Assembly (NCBI GenBank): GCA_022575985.1
Contig: JAKSXM010000269.1
Coordinates: 992,001-1,056,000, forward strand
Origin: Anagrus nilaparvatae
Taxonomy: Eukaryota; Arthropoda; Insecta; Hymenoptera; Mymaridae
Direction: 5' to 3'
DNA length: 64,000 nt
Part shown: in pieces, positions 32,934 to 43,059 of the stretch
How positions within the stretch are numbered: the stretch's first letter is position 1
Layout: every line of letters begins with the position of its first letter
Position numbers and translations under genes: made by a program
Notes under the pieces: model-generated
What the model saw: the letters and a program-made list of their open reading frames with translations, nothing else
Told to the model about the DNA's origin: nothing
Databases searched by the model: none

Positions 32934-34232
32934 TTAATTTTTCTTCTTCTTATGTCTTCGTGCCATGGCTACAACTTCGGGCAGGGACAAAAAATGGGTA
33001 TAGATTCTCAACCATTTGGGGATATCGTTCAAATCTAAATCGAATAAGCGTAATAATAAAGATCTAAGTCTTTGGTATTCTATTTCACCCGGGTATAGGG
33101 ATGATTCATTTATGGCGGGGTCGTCTTCACCGTCGTCGTTATCGTCATTTTCTTGAGGTGGGGTAACTTTGGCTTGGGGGTCATCTTGCCATGAATCGCC
33201 GTAGGGCGGGGCAGCAAAAAGGTGGGGATATAAAATCCAAATGGGTTTAGCTTTTTCGCCCATTTGCTCGCAATATTGCGTATATCGCATGCGAGCGCTT
33301 GTTCTTTTGCATCGAGGGCACGTTTTCACCGTTACGCCCCATCTTCCACAATTATGGCATAAATTTTTCTTTTCTTCTTGGGGGCAATTCCTCCTGCTAT
33401 GCCCTTCTTCTCTGTAGTTAAAGCACGAGTAGTATGGGGCATCAAGAATCCTATCATAAGGCACTGGATCTAAATCGGAAAATAGCACTCCGGTACTCAT
33501 ATAAGAATTAGGGATTCTATAAAATGGGAAGGAATAGGGGCCTCTTTCGGGTCGATTTCTTATGAATATTTCTTTCTTACTTTTCTTTTCGTCGTCTTTT
33601 TCTTCGTCTTCATTTTGATCATTATTTTCTCGTACATCGATTCTCTCGGTTAGCCTTCTTTCTCTTAACTCTTCTGGGACTGGTATAGCTAAGCTCATCA
33701 ATGGGGGTATAAATTTTTTTAGGGGTTCTTTCTTTTTATCTTCTGGGAGCTTAGGTGTCCTAGGTGGTCTTTTTATCAAATTTAATGGGCTTTTAAATTC
33801 TTTTGAAGGGGTTGGTTGATTGGTCGGAGCGCTTTGCTCTTGAAGGGTAACCGCTCGGGCTCTCCTTTTTTCGACCTCTTTACGGTACTCTACTCTGTTT
33901 TTAACTTTTTCTTCGTCAATTTCAGATTCAGAAGACGAGGGTTTTCTCGTCTTCTTGTGGGGCAAAACCTTCCGTTTCGTACCTTTATTATCGTCGTTAT
34001 TGGTAATTGGGTTTGCTGGTGCGGGGGCGGAGGCCTGGTCTCCTAACTGGGTAGGGGACTGTTTCGGCTCCTGGGGCGCTATAGTTGGGGTTTGAGGGGT
34101 TTGGGGTATGATCGGGTGAGGTGAGGTTGTTGGTGGGTTTAACAGGTCTTCCTCGTTTGCGGATGACTCGTTGAGGCTCCACCATGTCTCTTCCTCCTCC
34201 GTTAGGTTCAAACTCAGCTCCTCTGAAATCAA
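32934..34232 (-). CDS. Ty3/gypsy ORF3: Gag-nucleocapsid-like zinc protein (432 aa)
   Basis: A third ORF overlapping the pol end by 236 nt, in the frame of gag. The N-terminus is acidic, then Pro/Gln/Thr-rich (33-75), followed by Lys/Arg and Glu-rich charged segments (85-225). At residues 270-308 it has C-F-N-Y-x4-H-x4-C and then CX2C-X9-CX2C (C292, C295, C305, C308). Gag residues 848-886 have exactly the same length and spacing, CCHC then CX2C-X9-CX2C. ORF3 differs in having Tyr273 for the second Cys, so it looks like a duplicated Gag NC module on a new protein. I see no signal peptide or membrane helix, which argues against an Env. It ends in a basic tail (RRHKKKKN). Expression could be by splicing or reinitiation. 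Function unknown. Confidence 0.8.
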   Translation of the reverse strand: MISEELSLNLTEEEETWWSLNESSANEEDLLNPPTTSPHPIIPQTPQTPTIAPQEPKQSPTQLGDQASAPAPANPITNNDDNKGTKRKVLPHKKTRKPSSSESEIDEEKVKNRVEYRKEVEKRRARAVTLQEQSAPTNQPTPSKEFKSPLNLIKRPPRTPKLPEDKKKEPLKKFIPPLMSLAIPVPEELRERRLTERIDVRENNDQNEDEEKDDEKKSKKEIFIRNRPERGPYSFPFYRIPNSYMSTGVLFSDLDPVPYDRILDAPYYSCFNYREEGHSRRNCPQEEKKNLCHNCGRWGVTVKTCPRCKRTSARMRYTQYCEQMGEKAKPIWILYPHLFAAPPYGDSWQDDPQAKVTPPQENDDNDDGEDDPAINESSLYPGEIEYQRLRSLLLRLFDLDLNDIPKWLRIYTHFLSLPEVVAMARRHKKKKN

Positions 34233-37200
34233 AATTAATAATTGGTATTTGATTATTTATTTTTGGGTTATGGTCGATAATATGGAAGGGTGGTTTCAAA
34301 CGACGTAGCTGCGACACATGGGCTTTAGGTAATCTATTCGGGGAGTCGATCTCGTAAGTATTGGGCGATAATATTTTCGTGATTTTAGCTGGTTCTTCCG
34401 TTCTGGGCGCGAGCTTTGCAGAAAAATGTTTATCTGCCGAAGATATACATTGGGTCTTTCTAAGAACCATCTCCCCCTCCCTAAATACCACATCCTTCCT
34501 ATTTTTATCGTAATACATTTTCTGTTTTTCTCTTGCGTCGTCGATATACTTGGCTACTAAATCTTGGAGAATTTTTAACCTTTTTAATCTATTTTTCCAA
34601 GCTTCGGGGTCTATTTTATTAACTAGAATAGTGTCTGATTCCTTCGCTATTTCTATTTCTCGTCTTAATGATTTAACTGGTTTAGGTTCTCGCCCGTAAT
34701 TCAAGAAGGCTGGGGATACTTTGGTAGAGGATTGCTTAGCGGTATTTACTGCATGGCGAAACTCGTGCAAATGCAAATCCCAGTTTCTATGGTCTGAGCC
34801 TATAAATATCCTAATCATCGTTTTCAGGTTACGATTTTGTCTTTCAACGGCGTTTGCTTGGGGGAAATATGGGGGGGTTGTTATAAATCTAACGCCATAT
34901 TCTTTTAAACGCTTTTTTACTAACTCGTTATCAAATTCTTTACCGTTATCGGCTAAAAAATATTCCGGGGTTTCCCATCTAAACAGTATTAACTCTTCGA
35001 AAGCTTGTGCTATATTTTTGCCGTCTTGTTTTCTGAGCGGCTTCAACTCGATCATTTTTGTAAAAAGGTCTTGGAAGACCACTAAATATTTAAAACCGCT
35101 TTTACTGCGTGGAAATTCCATACAGTCGGCCGCGACTACTGTCCATGGGGTTTCGACGATACGTTTGCCCATAAGACCTTGTGGGCCCGTTTGGACAGAT
35201 TTGTGTCTTTGACATTCTAAACATCCTGTTACATATTCTAAGGTATCATGATACATTCCAGGCCAGAAATATGTTCTAGCGAGTCTATCATATGTTTTTG
35301 CTATTCCAAAATGACCTGAAAAGGGTTCATGATGCACTTCTTGCAATGCTTTCATTCGCCATTCTAATGGCAAAACTAGTTTCCAATTATTGTCTTCGCC
35401 AATAATGGGATCTAGTAAATAATCTTTCCTATGAATATATATTCTATTGTCGTAAACTTGCCAATCGGGGAATTTCCAAGGCCATATTTCTATTTCTTTC
35501 ATTCGTCGTAAATACCATTCGTCGTGAATTTCTTCTAAGACTGCTAAGTAGTCTTGTTCGGTGTCTTTGTCTGAATTTTTTAAGTCTTTATAGGGTATGC
35601 GGGATAAGGCATCAGGGACATAATTTAGACAACCTTTTCTATATTGTATGTCAAAATCCCATTGTTGCAGCTCTAGGGCCCATCGTGCAAGACGTCCCGT
35701 AGGTTCTTTTAAATTATTCAACCATTTTAAACTAGAGTGGTCTGTAATGGCTGTAAAATTATAACCTTCGAGATACGGTCTGAACTTTTTTATGGCCCAT
35801 ATTAAGGCCAAACATTCACGCTCTGTGGCGCTATAATTCTTTTCCGCATCGTTAAGTACTCGACTAATATAAACGATTGGGTGTTCTCCGTCCTCATGTT
35901 GTTGAGTCAGGACTGCACCCAAGGATTCGTCGCTAGCATCGGTCTGTACCGTAAATCTCTTTGAAAAATCGGGCCTAGCGAGTACCGGCGTACTGACTAA
36001 GGCCATTTTCAATTTTTCGAAGGATTCCTGTTGATCTTGACCCCAAGTCCATTTAACGTCTTTATGTAACAATTTAACTAGTGGTAATTTCAATTCAGCA
36101 ACTTTGTCTATAAATCGGGAATACCACCCTACCATACCTAAAAATCGCCTAAGTTCTTTTAGGTTAGTAGGGGCTGGATATTCCAAGACTGGTTTAATTT
36201 TTTCTTTATCTGGTCTAAGGCCGTTTGCATCTAACACAAATCCTAAATATAGAATCTCCTTACAACCGAATTCACACTTTTCGGGATTTATTGAGAGTCC
36301 TGCCTCTACCAACTTCGATAAAACTATTTTTAAGTATCGTAGGTGTTCGTCGAAGGTCTCGGTCGCTATTACTATATCGTCTTGATAAGTTATAACGAAG
36401 GGTTCGAGATCTGGTGTGATAATCTTATCCATTAATCTTTGGAAAGTTTTCGGGCCATCGGTGACGCCAAAAGGTATTCTGGTGAATTGTAGCAGCCCTA
36501 GCCCTGGGAGTGCAAAAGCTGTGTACATTTTTGACGTCTCTTCGAGGGGACATTGATGAAAGGCTTTGCTCAAATCGATTTTGGACAGAAATCGAGCTTT
36601 TCTGAGCTTATCCAGGGAAGCGTCCAGGTTCGGTAGTGGGTATGAGTCTTTTTCTGTCACCTTGTTCAGGTCGCGGTAGTCCACGCACATCCTCCAGGTT
36701 CCTGTGGGCTTACTGGGAACCATCAATGGTGCACTGCACCAAGAACTGTTGGAATGCTCGACCACACCTAACTTGATCCACTTTTTAGCTTCCTCGATAG
36801 CCAAATCCAATAATTTTGGCGACATACGTCTGACTTTGTGTCTTACGGGGACGGCATCGGGTTTCACTCTAATTTTATGCTTAATTAGGTGAGTTTTACC
36901 TAAGGGCATTGGGTTAGGGGGTAAACATTCCTTTAAAACTTTGTCTATTTCTTTCTTTTGGTCTAGGTTTATTTCTTCTATACCTGCACATTCTCCGTAT
37001 AATTGTACTTTTTTGTCATTGTCGTTATTACCGAATTTATGCCATTTTTTACCATAATTCCTTACTCTCCATTCATGGCCCGCAGCATAAACTTCAATCT
37101 TAAATAAAATTGCGAAGTCCATTCCCAATACCATTTCATATTTTATATTTTTCGCTACTTTTAAGTCAATATTCCCGTCTGATCCATCTACATGTAAGCT

Positions 37201-38124
37201 TAGTCTTAGTTTTTCAGTTATGGGAGAAATCTGTCCCGTAGCATTTACCATAGCAGTATTATCTATGGGCTTAAGTCTATGTTTAAATTTTTCATAAAAC
37301 TTTGGGCCTAGATATGATCCATTGGATCCTGTATCGCATAATGCTTTAATATGAGCATCCCCAATTACAATGTCGAAAAATAGTCTATTATCCATCGTCA
37401 TGGCGGCAATATCTAACCTTTTTAAATCGGCTAGAATTTCACTGATTTGAGCTGGAGTCTCCTCAGTTACTTTTTGTCGAGACGTATTTTCGAATTGGTT
37501 AGGAAGGGTTTGCATATCTTGGGGCAATGTTTCCTTAATTAATTTAACTGTATCTAATATTCTAAGTTCTGATTTTTGGGGTTCCTCTACAAAATTTGGC
37601 CATTGGTATTTTGTGAAGGGACCCTTTAAATTTTCTTGATCTATTTTACTTTTAATATTTTCTTGTTCATTACTTACTATTTTATTTTCTGGTTCAAATT
37701 TTAATTTATTTTCTTGTTCATATTTTAATACTTTATTTTCTTGTTCATTCATTAATACTTTTTTGCTATTACTGTTTTCTCTTTTAACTTTTCTAGTTTC
37801 TTCTTCTAATTTATCTTTATCTTCTATACTTATGAGGGAAAAATTTGGGTCGATTTCATAATCATCGTCGTTATTTTCTACAAAAAAATCTAAATCATTA
37901 TTCCAATTCTCTAATATTTTCTGTTTATCATATAAATTTTCAGTTTCTTTAAATTTATTTGCTTTTTGAATTTTCTCGTCGTTAGTTACCCCTTTTATTG
38001 TGCTTTGGAGGTCGCTGGGGTCTGAGCGGCCTCCGTTTGCCAGTTTCCCATAGCTTGGTTCTTTTTGGCTAAACACTTTGTGCAATTTGGAAAAGATACA
38101 TCCAGCGTTCCGCAACCAAAACAA
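33997..38124 (-). CDS. pol: Ty3/gypsy Pol polyprotein (1375-codon frame)
   Basis: Open frame, -1 relative to gag, overlapping it by 130 nt; expressed by frameshift at 38043-38049, so codons above that point are probably not used. Domains by residue: KEN-rich linker (100-170) with repeated EQEN motifs; aspartic protease with DTGS 264-267 and a second ILG-like motif (VLGMDFAI, 332-339); RT 410-640 with SKIDLSKAFHQ (Asp517) and YQDD 580-583; RNase H 720-845 (TDAS 728-731, ITDHSS 793-798); integrase with HX-H/CX2C (HHEPFSGH 931-938, C968, C971) and the DDE triad Asp1000, Asp1059, Glu1094; then a basic Pro-rich C-terminus. The PR-RT-RH-IN order defines Ty3/gypsy. No lesion found. Confidence 0.93.
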   Translation of the reverse strand: MFWLRNAGCIFSKLHKVFSQKEPSYGKLANGGRSDPSDLQSTIKGVTNDEKIQKANKFKETENLYDKQKILENWNNDLDFFVENNDDDYEIDPNFSLISIEDKDKLEEETRKVKRENSNSKKVLMNEQENKVLKYEQENKLKFEPENKIVSNEQENIKSKIDQENLKGPFTKYQWPNFVEEPQKSELRILDTVKLIKETLPQDMQTLPNQFENTSRQKVTEETPAQISEILADLKRLDIAAMTMDNRLFFDIVIGDAHIKALCDTGSNGSYLGPKFYEKFKHRLKPIDNTAMVNATGQISPITEKLRLSLHVDGSDGNIDLKVAKNIKYEMVLGMDFAILFKIEVYAAGHEWRVRNYGKKWHKFGNNDNDKKVQLYGECAGIEEINLDQKKEIDKVLKECLPPNPMPLGKTHLIKHKIRVKPDAVPVRHKVRRMSPKLLDLAIEEAKKWIKLGVVEHSNSSWCSAPLMVPSKPTGTWRMCVDYRDLNKVTEKDSYPLPNLDASLDKLRKARFLSKIDLSKAFHQCPLEETSKMYTAFALPGLGLLQFTRIPFGVTDGPKTFQRLMDKIITPDLEPFVITYQDDIVIATETFDEHLRYLKIVLSKLVEAGLSINPEKCEFGCKEILYLGFVLDANGLRPDKEKIKPVLEYPAPTNLKELRRFLGMVGWYSRFIDKVAELKLPLVKLLHKDVKWTWGQDQQESFEKLKMALVSTPVLARPDFSKRFTVQTDASDESLGAVLTQQHEDGEHPIVYISRVLNDAEKNYSATERECLALIWAIKKFRPYLEGYNFTAITDHSSLKWLNNLKEPTGRLARWALELQQWDFDIQYRKGCLNYVPDALSRIPYKDLKNSDKDTEQDYLAVLEEIHDEWYLRRMKEIEIWPWKFPDWQVYDNRIYIHRKDYLLDPIIGEDNNWKLVLPLEWRMKALQEVHHEPFSGHFGIAKTYDRLARTYFWPGMYHDTLEYVTGCLECQRHKSVQTGPQGLMGKRIVETPWTVVAADCMEFPRSKSGFKYLVVFQDLFTKMIELKPLRKQDGKNIAQAFEELILFRWETPEYFLADNGKEFDNELVKKRLKEYGVRFITTPPYFPQANAVERQNRNLKTMIRIFIGSDHRNWDLHLHEFRHAVNTAKQSSTKVSPAFLNYGREPKPVKSLRREIEIAKESDTILVNKIDPEAWKNRLKRLKILQDLVAKYIDDAREKQKMYYDKNRKDVVFREGEMVLRKTQCISSADKHFSAKLAPRTEEPAKITKILSPNTYEIDSPNRLPKAHVSQLRRLKPPFHIIDHNPKINNQIPIINFDFRGAEFEPNGGGRDMVEPQRVIRKRGRPVKPTNNLTSPDHTPNPSNPNYSAPGAETVPYPVRRPGLRPRTSKPNYQ
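37988..38034 (-). promoter_or_regulatory. Predicted H-type pseudoknot downstream of the slippery site
   Basis: Eight nt after GGGAAAC the minus strand folds: stem 1 GGAGG-C-CGCT (38025-38034) with AGCG-A-CCTCC (38007-38016), one C-A mismatch. The 8-nt loop CAGACCCC follows; its ACCCC (38017-38021) can pair with GGGGT (37988-37992). The connecting loop is 14 nt and A-rich and contains the gag stop TAA (37995-37997). Spacing and topology match known -1 frameshift stimulators. The fold was found by eye. Confidence 0.65.
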
Positions 38125-40730
38125 ACTAACCTATCTCCCAGTTGTGGGCAAGCTCTGGCTTTATGTCCCATTTGAGAACATAGTGTACAGAGGCCACTAA
38201 AGGGGGCTCTTATATAAGCTTGTGAAAAATTTTGTCGTACGTTTTGGTATTGTTGAGGTGGTCTTGTATTTTGCCATTGATTCTGGGTCGTATGATATGG
38301 GTTAAATTGATTAAAATTTTGCTGAGGTGGGTATTGTGCTGTATTAGGTACACCGGGCATTCTAGGGTAGAATGGCATGGTGACCTGTTGCTGGAACCCG
38401 CCTTGAGCGTTATTAGACCTACGAGGTCGTGGTTGCTGTTGAAACGTACCAAGTTGAAGGGTATTTGCTTGCTGGTTTTGCTGTTGCTGTAGGTTGGGCT
38501 GACCCTGTGCCTGCGGCTGTTTCTGTTGATTAACATTAGTATAACCAGTATTTGTGGTAGTAATAGCGGCCACGTCCTCCGTTTGGTTATCTTGTTTCTT
38601 TTGTTTCCCTTTCTTGCCCTTTTTATTATTACTTTTCGTCTTATCGTCTGTAGTACCAGCTGGCGGCGTCGTCTGCTCTTCGGTCAACGTCTGCATAGCT
38701 GCTACCTTTGTCTTAGTCGATTTTTCTTCGTAGGCTACTTCTGGCATTATCATTTTATCTTTACTCTTTGGGGCTACGTATCTTAACCTTATATCTGTCG
38801 CTCTTTCATGCTTTTTACCTAAATTGATTAAGGTTTTAAAATTAGTTATTTGATGCGTTTGCATATACGTTTCCATGTACCTTTGGTAGTCAGGGTGTAA
38901 AACTCTGAGGGCCATTTTTACTAGGCGTAATTCAGATAACGGCTCTTGCAATTTATCGGCTATGGCCTTAAATTTTGAGACAAAAGTCGCCATGTTTTCA
39001 CCTTTACCTTGGGTTCTGGATTTTAATTCGTCGATATAATCCTCGTCGTCCCGAGAGGGAATAAACCTATCAGTGAAAGCCTGTTCGAAATCGTCGAAAG
39101 AGTTCAGGCTGCGTTTTTCAGTTCTGTACCATAACCCAGCCTGTTTATCTAGGATAGCTGACACGGCATATTTCAATTGAGAATAGGTTAATCCTGAGCT
39201 ATCGTGGCAATCTCTTAATTTTTCTAGGAAATCTGCAGCTTTTTCGTTATCACCTTCGAATTTTAAATTCCAATCCTTAAGTGTTCTCACTGCCGTTTTC
39301 TTTTCGTTGTCAGTTAATTCTTTTTTCTTTGTCTTTATATGGCTAGAAGTTTCTATAGATTCTAAACTACTGCTATCTGAATAATCATCTTCGGTTTCTG
39401 TTTTGCTTTTCCGTGATCTTACTTTTGAACTAAATTCGTCGTTATCTTTATGTTTTCTTATGTTTTTATCCTTTTGTAATTGATTAAGTCGCTGTTTTTC
39501 AGCTTCTTGAGCTAATTTTTCTGCTTCTTGTTGAACTTTGGCTCTTTCGTTTTGTAATAATTCCCATTCTTTGGAAATTTGTGAACGTACCCTTTCTCGT
39601 TCCGCTTCTAAAATTTTAGTAATTTCATTTTGTGAAAGTGCCCTTGAATTTTCAATTTGAGAGTATTGTTCGGTTTGTTCATTTTGTGAACGTTCCCTTA
39701 TACATCCTTTTTGAGAAAATTGGTTGGCTTGTTCAATTTGTGAACGTTCCCTATCATTTATTTCGTCGTCGTTAAAAGGACTTGGCGTTTGTCTATCATT
39801 TTCATTTGAGGTTATGTTATCGTTAAAACCTGGGGGTGGCAGTCTGCTACCGACTGCGTAGCCCCTCGAGGCATTGTTTACGCTAGTGGGGGCAATTTCG
39901 ACCCTTGGTCTATTCATGTCCCCATAGTCCCAAAGATACGAATCGTCGTTATACTGAATCATATTATTATGGCTACTTGATAACGGTCCACTCGCTTGTA
40001 GCGTTGGAGGCCGCGAATTTTGCAAATTAGTGCCTAATAGTTGATTGTAATAGGTAAATAACTCATATGCTGCAAAATTTGTGTTCTGTCGTTCGGGTTC
40101 CTCATTAATAAACGTAGAGGGGCCCGCGACCCTTGTCGACATAATAGTTTTCGTTTGTAAATACGGCCGATTCGTGCTTGTACTTAACGTAATTGTGCTA
40201 GTAGTGTTCGTGATATTACTAGTAGCTGCCATATTTTGCGTTATTGTTGAGGTATTAGCAGCAGTAGTAATTTGAGAGCTTAATATGACATTATGTAATT
40301 CTGAAATTACTCGGCTGCTATTATGAGCTAGATTTTCGATTGAATTCGAATTATCCGTTTGTCCCAGTTCCCTTTGTGGGTTCGGGATATTATCTTGTCC
40401 CTGTTCCCTTTGTGGGTTAGGGTTATCGATATTAAGGTCATGGTCATAAGAGACATCATTAAAGGCTTGTCTTATAGTAAAGGGTATTTCACCTGGTTCT
40501 TTTTGATCTATTGCTGAGTCCCAATCGATAGGGGCATTGGGGTCTACGCTCAGGATGTCATATCTAAACAACCTATTTCTAACTTCCTCAAAGGTACCTC
40601 TATGTGAGAGATTCAATGAGTCTAGTCGTTGGTAAACGACCCACCCCTCTAGCTTATTAATTTGGTTTTTTAAATTTCGGATATTGCGTTGTTCTAAATA
40701 TTTTTTTCGTTCTGTATTAGTAGGTGCCAT
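37995..40730 (-). CDS. gag: Ty3/gypsy Gag polyprotein (911 aa)
   Basis: Structural protein of the virus-like particle. The N-terminal helical region (1-70) includes a SAP-like stretch with RLFRY (53-57) and DPNAP...W (63-70), shared with the ORF at 50353-51948. A long low-complexity, Asn/Ser/Thr-rich part follows, then a charged coiled coil of E/Q/K heptads. Next is a Retrotrans_gag-type capsid domain (EGDNEKAADFLEKLRD through the DRFIPSRDDEDYIDELKSR region, ending near GKKHERATDIRLRY). Then a Gln-rich stretch and the nucleocapsid zincs: CX2CX4HX4C at 848-861 and CX2C-X9-CX2C at 870-886. The stop at 37995 is bypassed by -1 frameshifting. The start is the first ATG after the leader. Confidence 0.92.
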   Translation of the reverse strand: MAPTNTERKKYLEQRNIRNLKNQINKLEGWVVYQRLDSLNLSHRGTFEEVRNRLFRYDILSVDPNAPIDWDSAIDQKEPGEIPFTIRQAFNDVSYDHDLNIDNPNPQREQGQDNIPNPQRELGQTDNSNSIENLAHNSSRVISELHNVILSSQITTAANTSTITQNMAATSNITNTTSTITLSTSTNRPYLQTKTIMSTRVAGPSTFINEEPERQNTNFAAYELFTYYNQLLGTNLQNSRPPTLQASGPLSSSHNNMIQYNDDSYLWDYGDMNRPRVEIAPTSVNNASRGYAVGSRLPPPGFNDNITSNENDRQTPSPFNDDEINDRERSQIEQANQFSQKGCIRERSQNEQTEQYSQIENSRALSQNEITKILEAERERVRSQISKEWELLQNERAKVQQEAEKLAQEAEKQRLNQLQKDKNIRKHKDNDEFSSKVRSRKSKTETEDDYSDSSSLESIETSSHIKTKKKELTDNEKKTAVRTLKDWNLKFEGDNEKAADFLEKLRDCHDSSGLTYSQLKYAVSAILDKQAGLWYRTEKRSLNSFDDFEQAFTDRFIPSRDDEDYIDELKSRTQGKGENMATFVSKFKAIADKLQEPLSELRLVKMALRVLHPDYQRYMETYMQTHQITNFKTLINLGKKHERATDIRLRYVAPKSKDKMIMPEVAYEEKSTKTKVAAMQTLTEEQTTPPAGTTDDKTKSNNKKGKKGKQKKQDNQTEDVAAITTTNTGYTNVNQQKQPQAQGQPNLQQQQNQQANTLQLGTFQQQPRPRRSNNAQGGFQQQVTMPFYPRMPGVPNTAQYPPQQNFNQFNPYHTTQNQWQNTRPPQQYQNVRQNFSQAYIRAPFSGLCTLCSQMGHKARACPQLGDRLVCFGCGTLDVSFPNCTKCLAKKNQAMGNWQTEAAQTPATSKAQ
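38043..38049 (-). promoter_or_regulatory. -1 ribosomal frameshift slippery site GGGAAAC
   Basis: On the minus strand the heptamer is G GGA AAC, phased so that GGA and AAC are gag codons. It is a true X XXY YYZ site and joins gag frame to pol frame. It lies inside the 130-nt gag/pol overlap, 46 nt before the gag stop. The same heptamer is a known retroviral slippery site. Confidence 0.85.
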
Positions 40731-41950
40731 TTTCTGATTATTATGCGCTTAATTTGGGTTCTATTAAATTTTAAAAAAAAAAACAAGAAATTTTAAATTT
40801 ATTTACATAAAAAAAATAAAAGTTTTGTCGCTTTAAGTGTTACTAGGGATAATTTAAATTTATTAAGGTAGCCTGATTAATAAAAAAAAATTTTTATTTT
40901 CTATTGAGATTCCCGAAAAAATTTAAATTTATGTTACCTTAGCGGTTTCCTAGTACATCATTAATTATAAGCAAAAAAAAATTTTTATTAATAGTTTATT
41001 TTCTCGTTATCAACCTTAATTTATATGAATTTTGTTTTTCAAGTTCAAATTTTTACCGTTTTTATATCCAAGTAACTTGTAGTATTAGCAGTTTACTGTT
41101 TTTCTCCCCCCCTTCGAAAAGAATTTTTGCGCAAGCAAAAATTATCCTTTAAAATTAGGCAAAATAAATTTTAGGGTCAGATTCGAGGGAATTTAGAAAG
41201 CCCATTTGTCGCTAAGTCGCTACGTCGTTATTTTAGGATGGATGACAAGTTTTACTACTCGCAAAACTTGTCTAGGTAAGTTAGAAAATGAGAAATAAAA
41301 TAATATATAAAAATAATAAATTGTAAATAAAAAAATAAATTTTATATGTAATAAAAATAAAAATAATTAATTATATATTTGAAAAAAAAATGAACTTATT
41401 TTATAACTTATTATACTAAAAGCATACTGTCGTTGTTCTCGTATCTATATGGGAAGAAAATTTTTTTTATAATTTAGCGTGATAATTATGACTTAATAAA
41501 AATTTTGATATCTTTATCTTCAATAAACTATATGAATTTGCTTTTTACTAAATTAAATTTAAAATATTTCTAATTGTTAAAAAAAAATTTTTAGCAAAAT
41601 TCATAAAAAAAAATTTTATTTTATAGTAAAAGTGTAAACGATCGTGAGAAAAGCAATATATCGTGCGCGCATAAAACACGTTTTGATTTATTCGAGTACT
41701 AAGATGTGCACTCGCGAGAATTTAAGCGCGTAAATTTATGGGGGAGGTAATGATTTTACCTGAGCTAATACACACACATACAATTTCACTCTCGATAATT
41801 TTATCTTACAAAGAAGTTATATTATTTTCTTAAAAAAAAATTATTAATTTAATTTTCGAGAAAAAAAAAATTTTAATTTTTGACTTAAAAAAAAATTTTT
41901 AATTAAAAAAAATATATCATCATGTCATTTCCTTACAATTACCGAAATTA

Positions 41951-41961
41951 GTTGGGCGCCA
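41951..41961 (-). other. Primer binding site, tRNA-Lys type
   Basis: The minus strand reads TGGCGCCCAAC three nt after the 5' LTR end (CATCACA-AAA). This complements the 3' end of an insect-type tRNA-Lys carrying CCA. Confidence 0.75.
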
Positions 41962-41964
41962 TTT

Positions 41965-43055
41965 TGTGATGAGATTATTTCCGCAAACCGGAAATAATAT
42001 TATCAATTAATAAATTTGTCAAAAGAATAATTTCGCGTCGCGTGTTCATCAATTATACATGGGACTTACCTTTTTTCTATAAGTTAGAGAGAGACATAAA
42101 AGCTTTAAAAATAAATCAAGGTCGGGGAATATAAGGAAACGAGAGTGTGATGATATATAATTTTTTTTAAATTAATAATTAGTAATTATAATAATTTGAC
42201 TCTTTTTTTCTTATTCAATTTAAATATGAAAATAACTTTTATTAATAACTATTACACAATTTAGCACTTATAACTAAAAACTGATCTATTTCAATAAACT
42301 AAAAATAATAATTAAATTCACTGTCTTTTTTTTTATAACTAATAATTTTCACTGTCTTTATATTACTAATTTTCACTGTCTATTTAATCACTTAATAAAT
42401 TACCGAACACACACACTTTGAATTTACACTAGGAGTCGCAATAGGCTTACCTTCGTCGAGATGATAATGGTGAGATTCCTTGAATTTCTTTTGCTCCATG
42501 TGTTACAGTAAAAGCCGTATATTGAAAATCTGATCTTCAAATATTAACTAGAAATCGATGATCGCCTCGTGGTTACGATTAATTTGATTAACCTTATTCA
42601 CGTGCACACCGGTTCTTGTATATTATAATTTTAATGATCCGTATTTTCTTTACGATAAACTTTTAATGAAAATCACGGTTAACTTTATCATAAACGACGA
42701 AAATATGATTTTTACGGATGTCCGTAATTAGTGCTGCAAAAATGCGTGTCGATTCTATTTTAAAGAAAAACTCCAAAAATGGCTGACGACAATTGATAAT
42801 TTTATCGATTAATAATGACTTAATTATATGAAAGCCGGTCGTCAAGTGCGTCGCGTGCCATCGGTCATCGTCCTCCCCCTCTCTCCTCTTTTCTCTTCTC
42901 TTTCTTTGATTGATTGCTTGTGTCCTCACTTATGTACCTATATTTTAATACTCTTAATTTACAGAAAACTATATAATAAATTTTTGGCGGCTAAGTTGAT
43001 TAAATTCAATTATTATAATAAATTTTGAATTTATTTAATTTGTAACAACGTTACA
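41965..43055 (-). repeat. 5' LTR of the Ty3/gypsy element
   Basis: 1091 bp, partner of 31391-32481. On the minus strand it is the upstream LTR and should hold the promoter. Flanked by GGTT at 43056-43059. Confidence 0.92.
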
Positions 43056-43059
43056 GGTT

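Larger units (their letters stand above)
31391..43055 (-). mobile_element. Ty3/gypsy LTR retrotransposon, apparently intact
   Basis: Length 11,665 bp, transcribed from the minus strand. The two 1091-bp LTRs are nearly identical (one difference seen, GCATGGG/ACATGGG). The target duplication GGTT flanks it at 31387-31390 and 43056-43059. The LINE 3'UTR that it splits survives uninterrupted in segments B, C and F, which confirms the insertion point. Internal order on the minus strand: PBS, 1.2-kb AT-rich leader (41950-40731, no gene seen), gag, pol by -1 frameshift, ORF3, PPT. No env-like ORF is present. All three ORFs are open, so it may be recently active. Confidence 0.93.

Noticed and set aside
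32934..34232. ORF3 as an envelope gene (errantivirus-like)
   Set aside because: No signal peptide, transmembrane helix, furin-type site or Cys-rich ectodomain; it has a zinc module instead.
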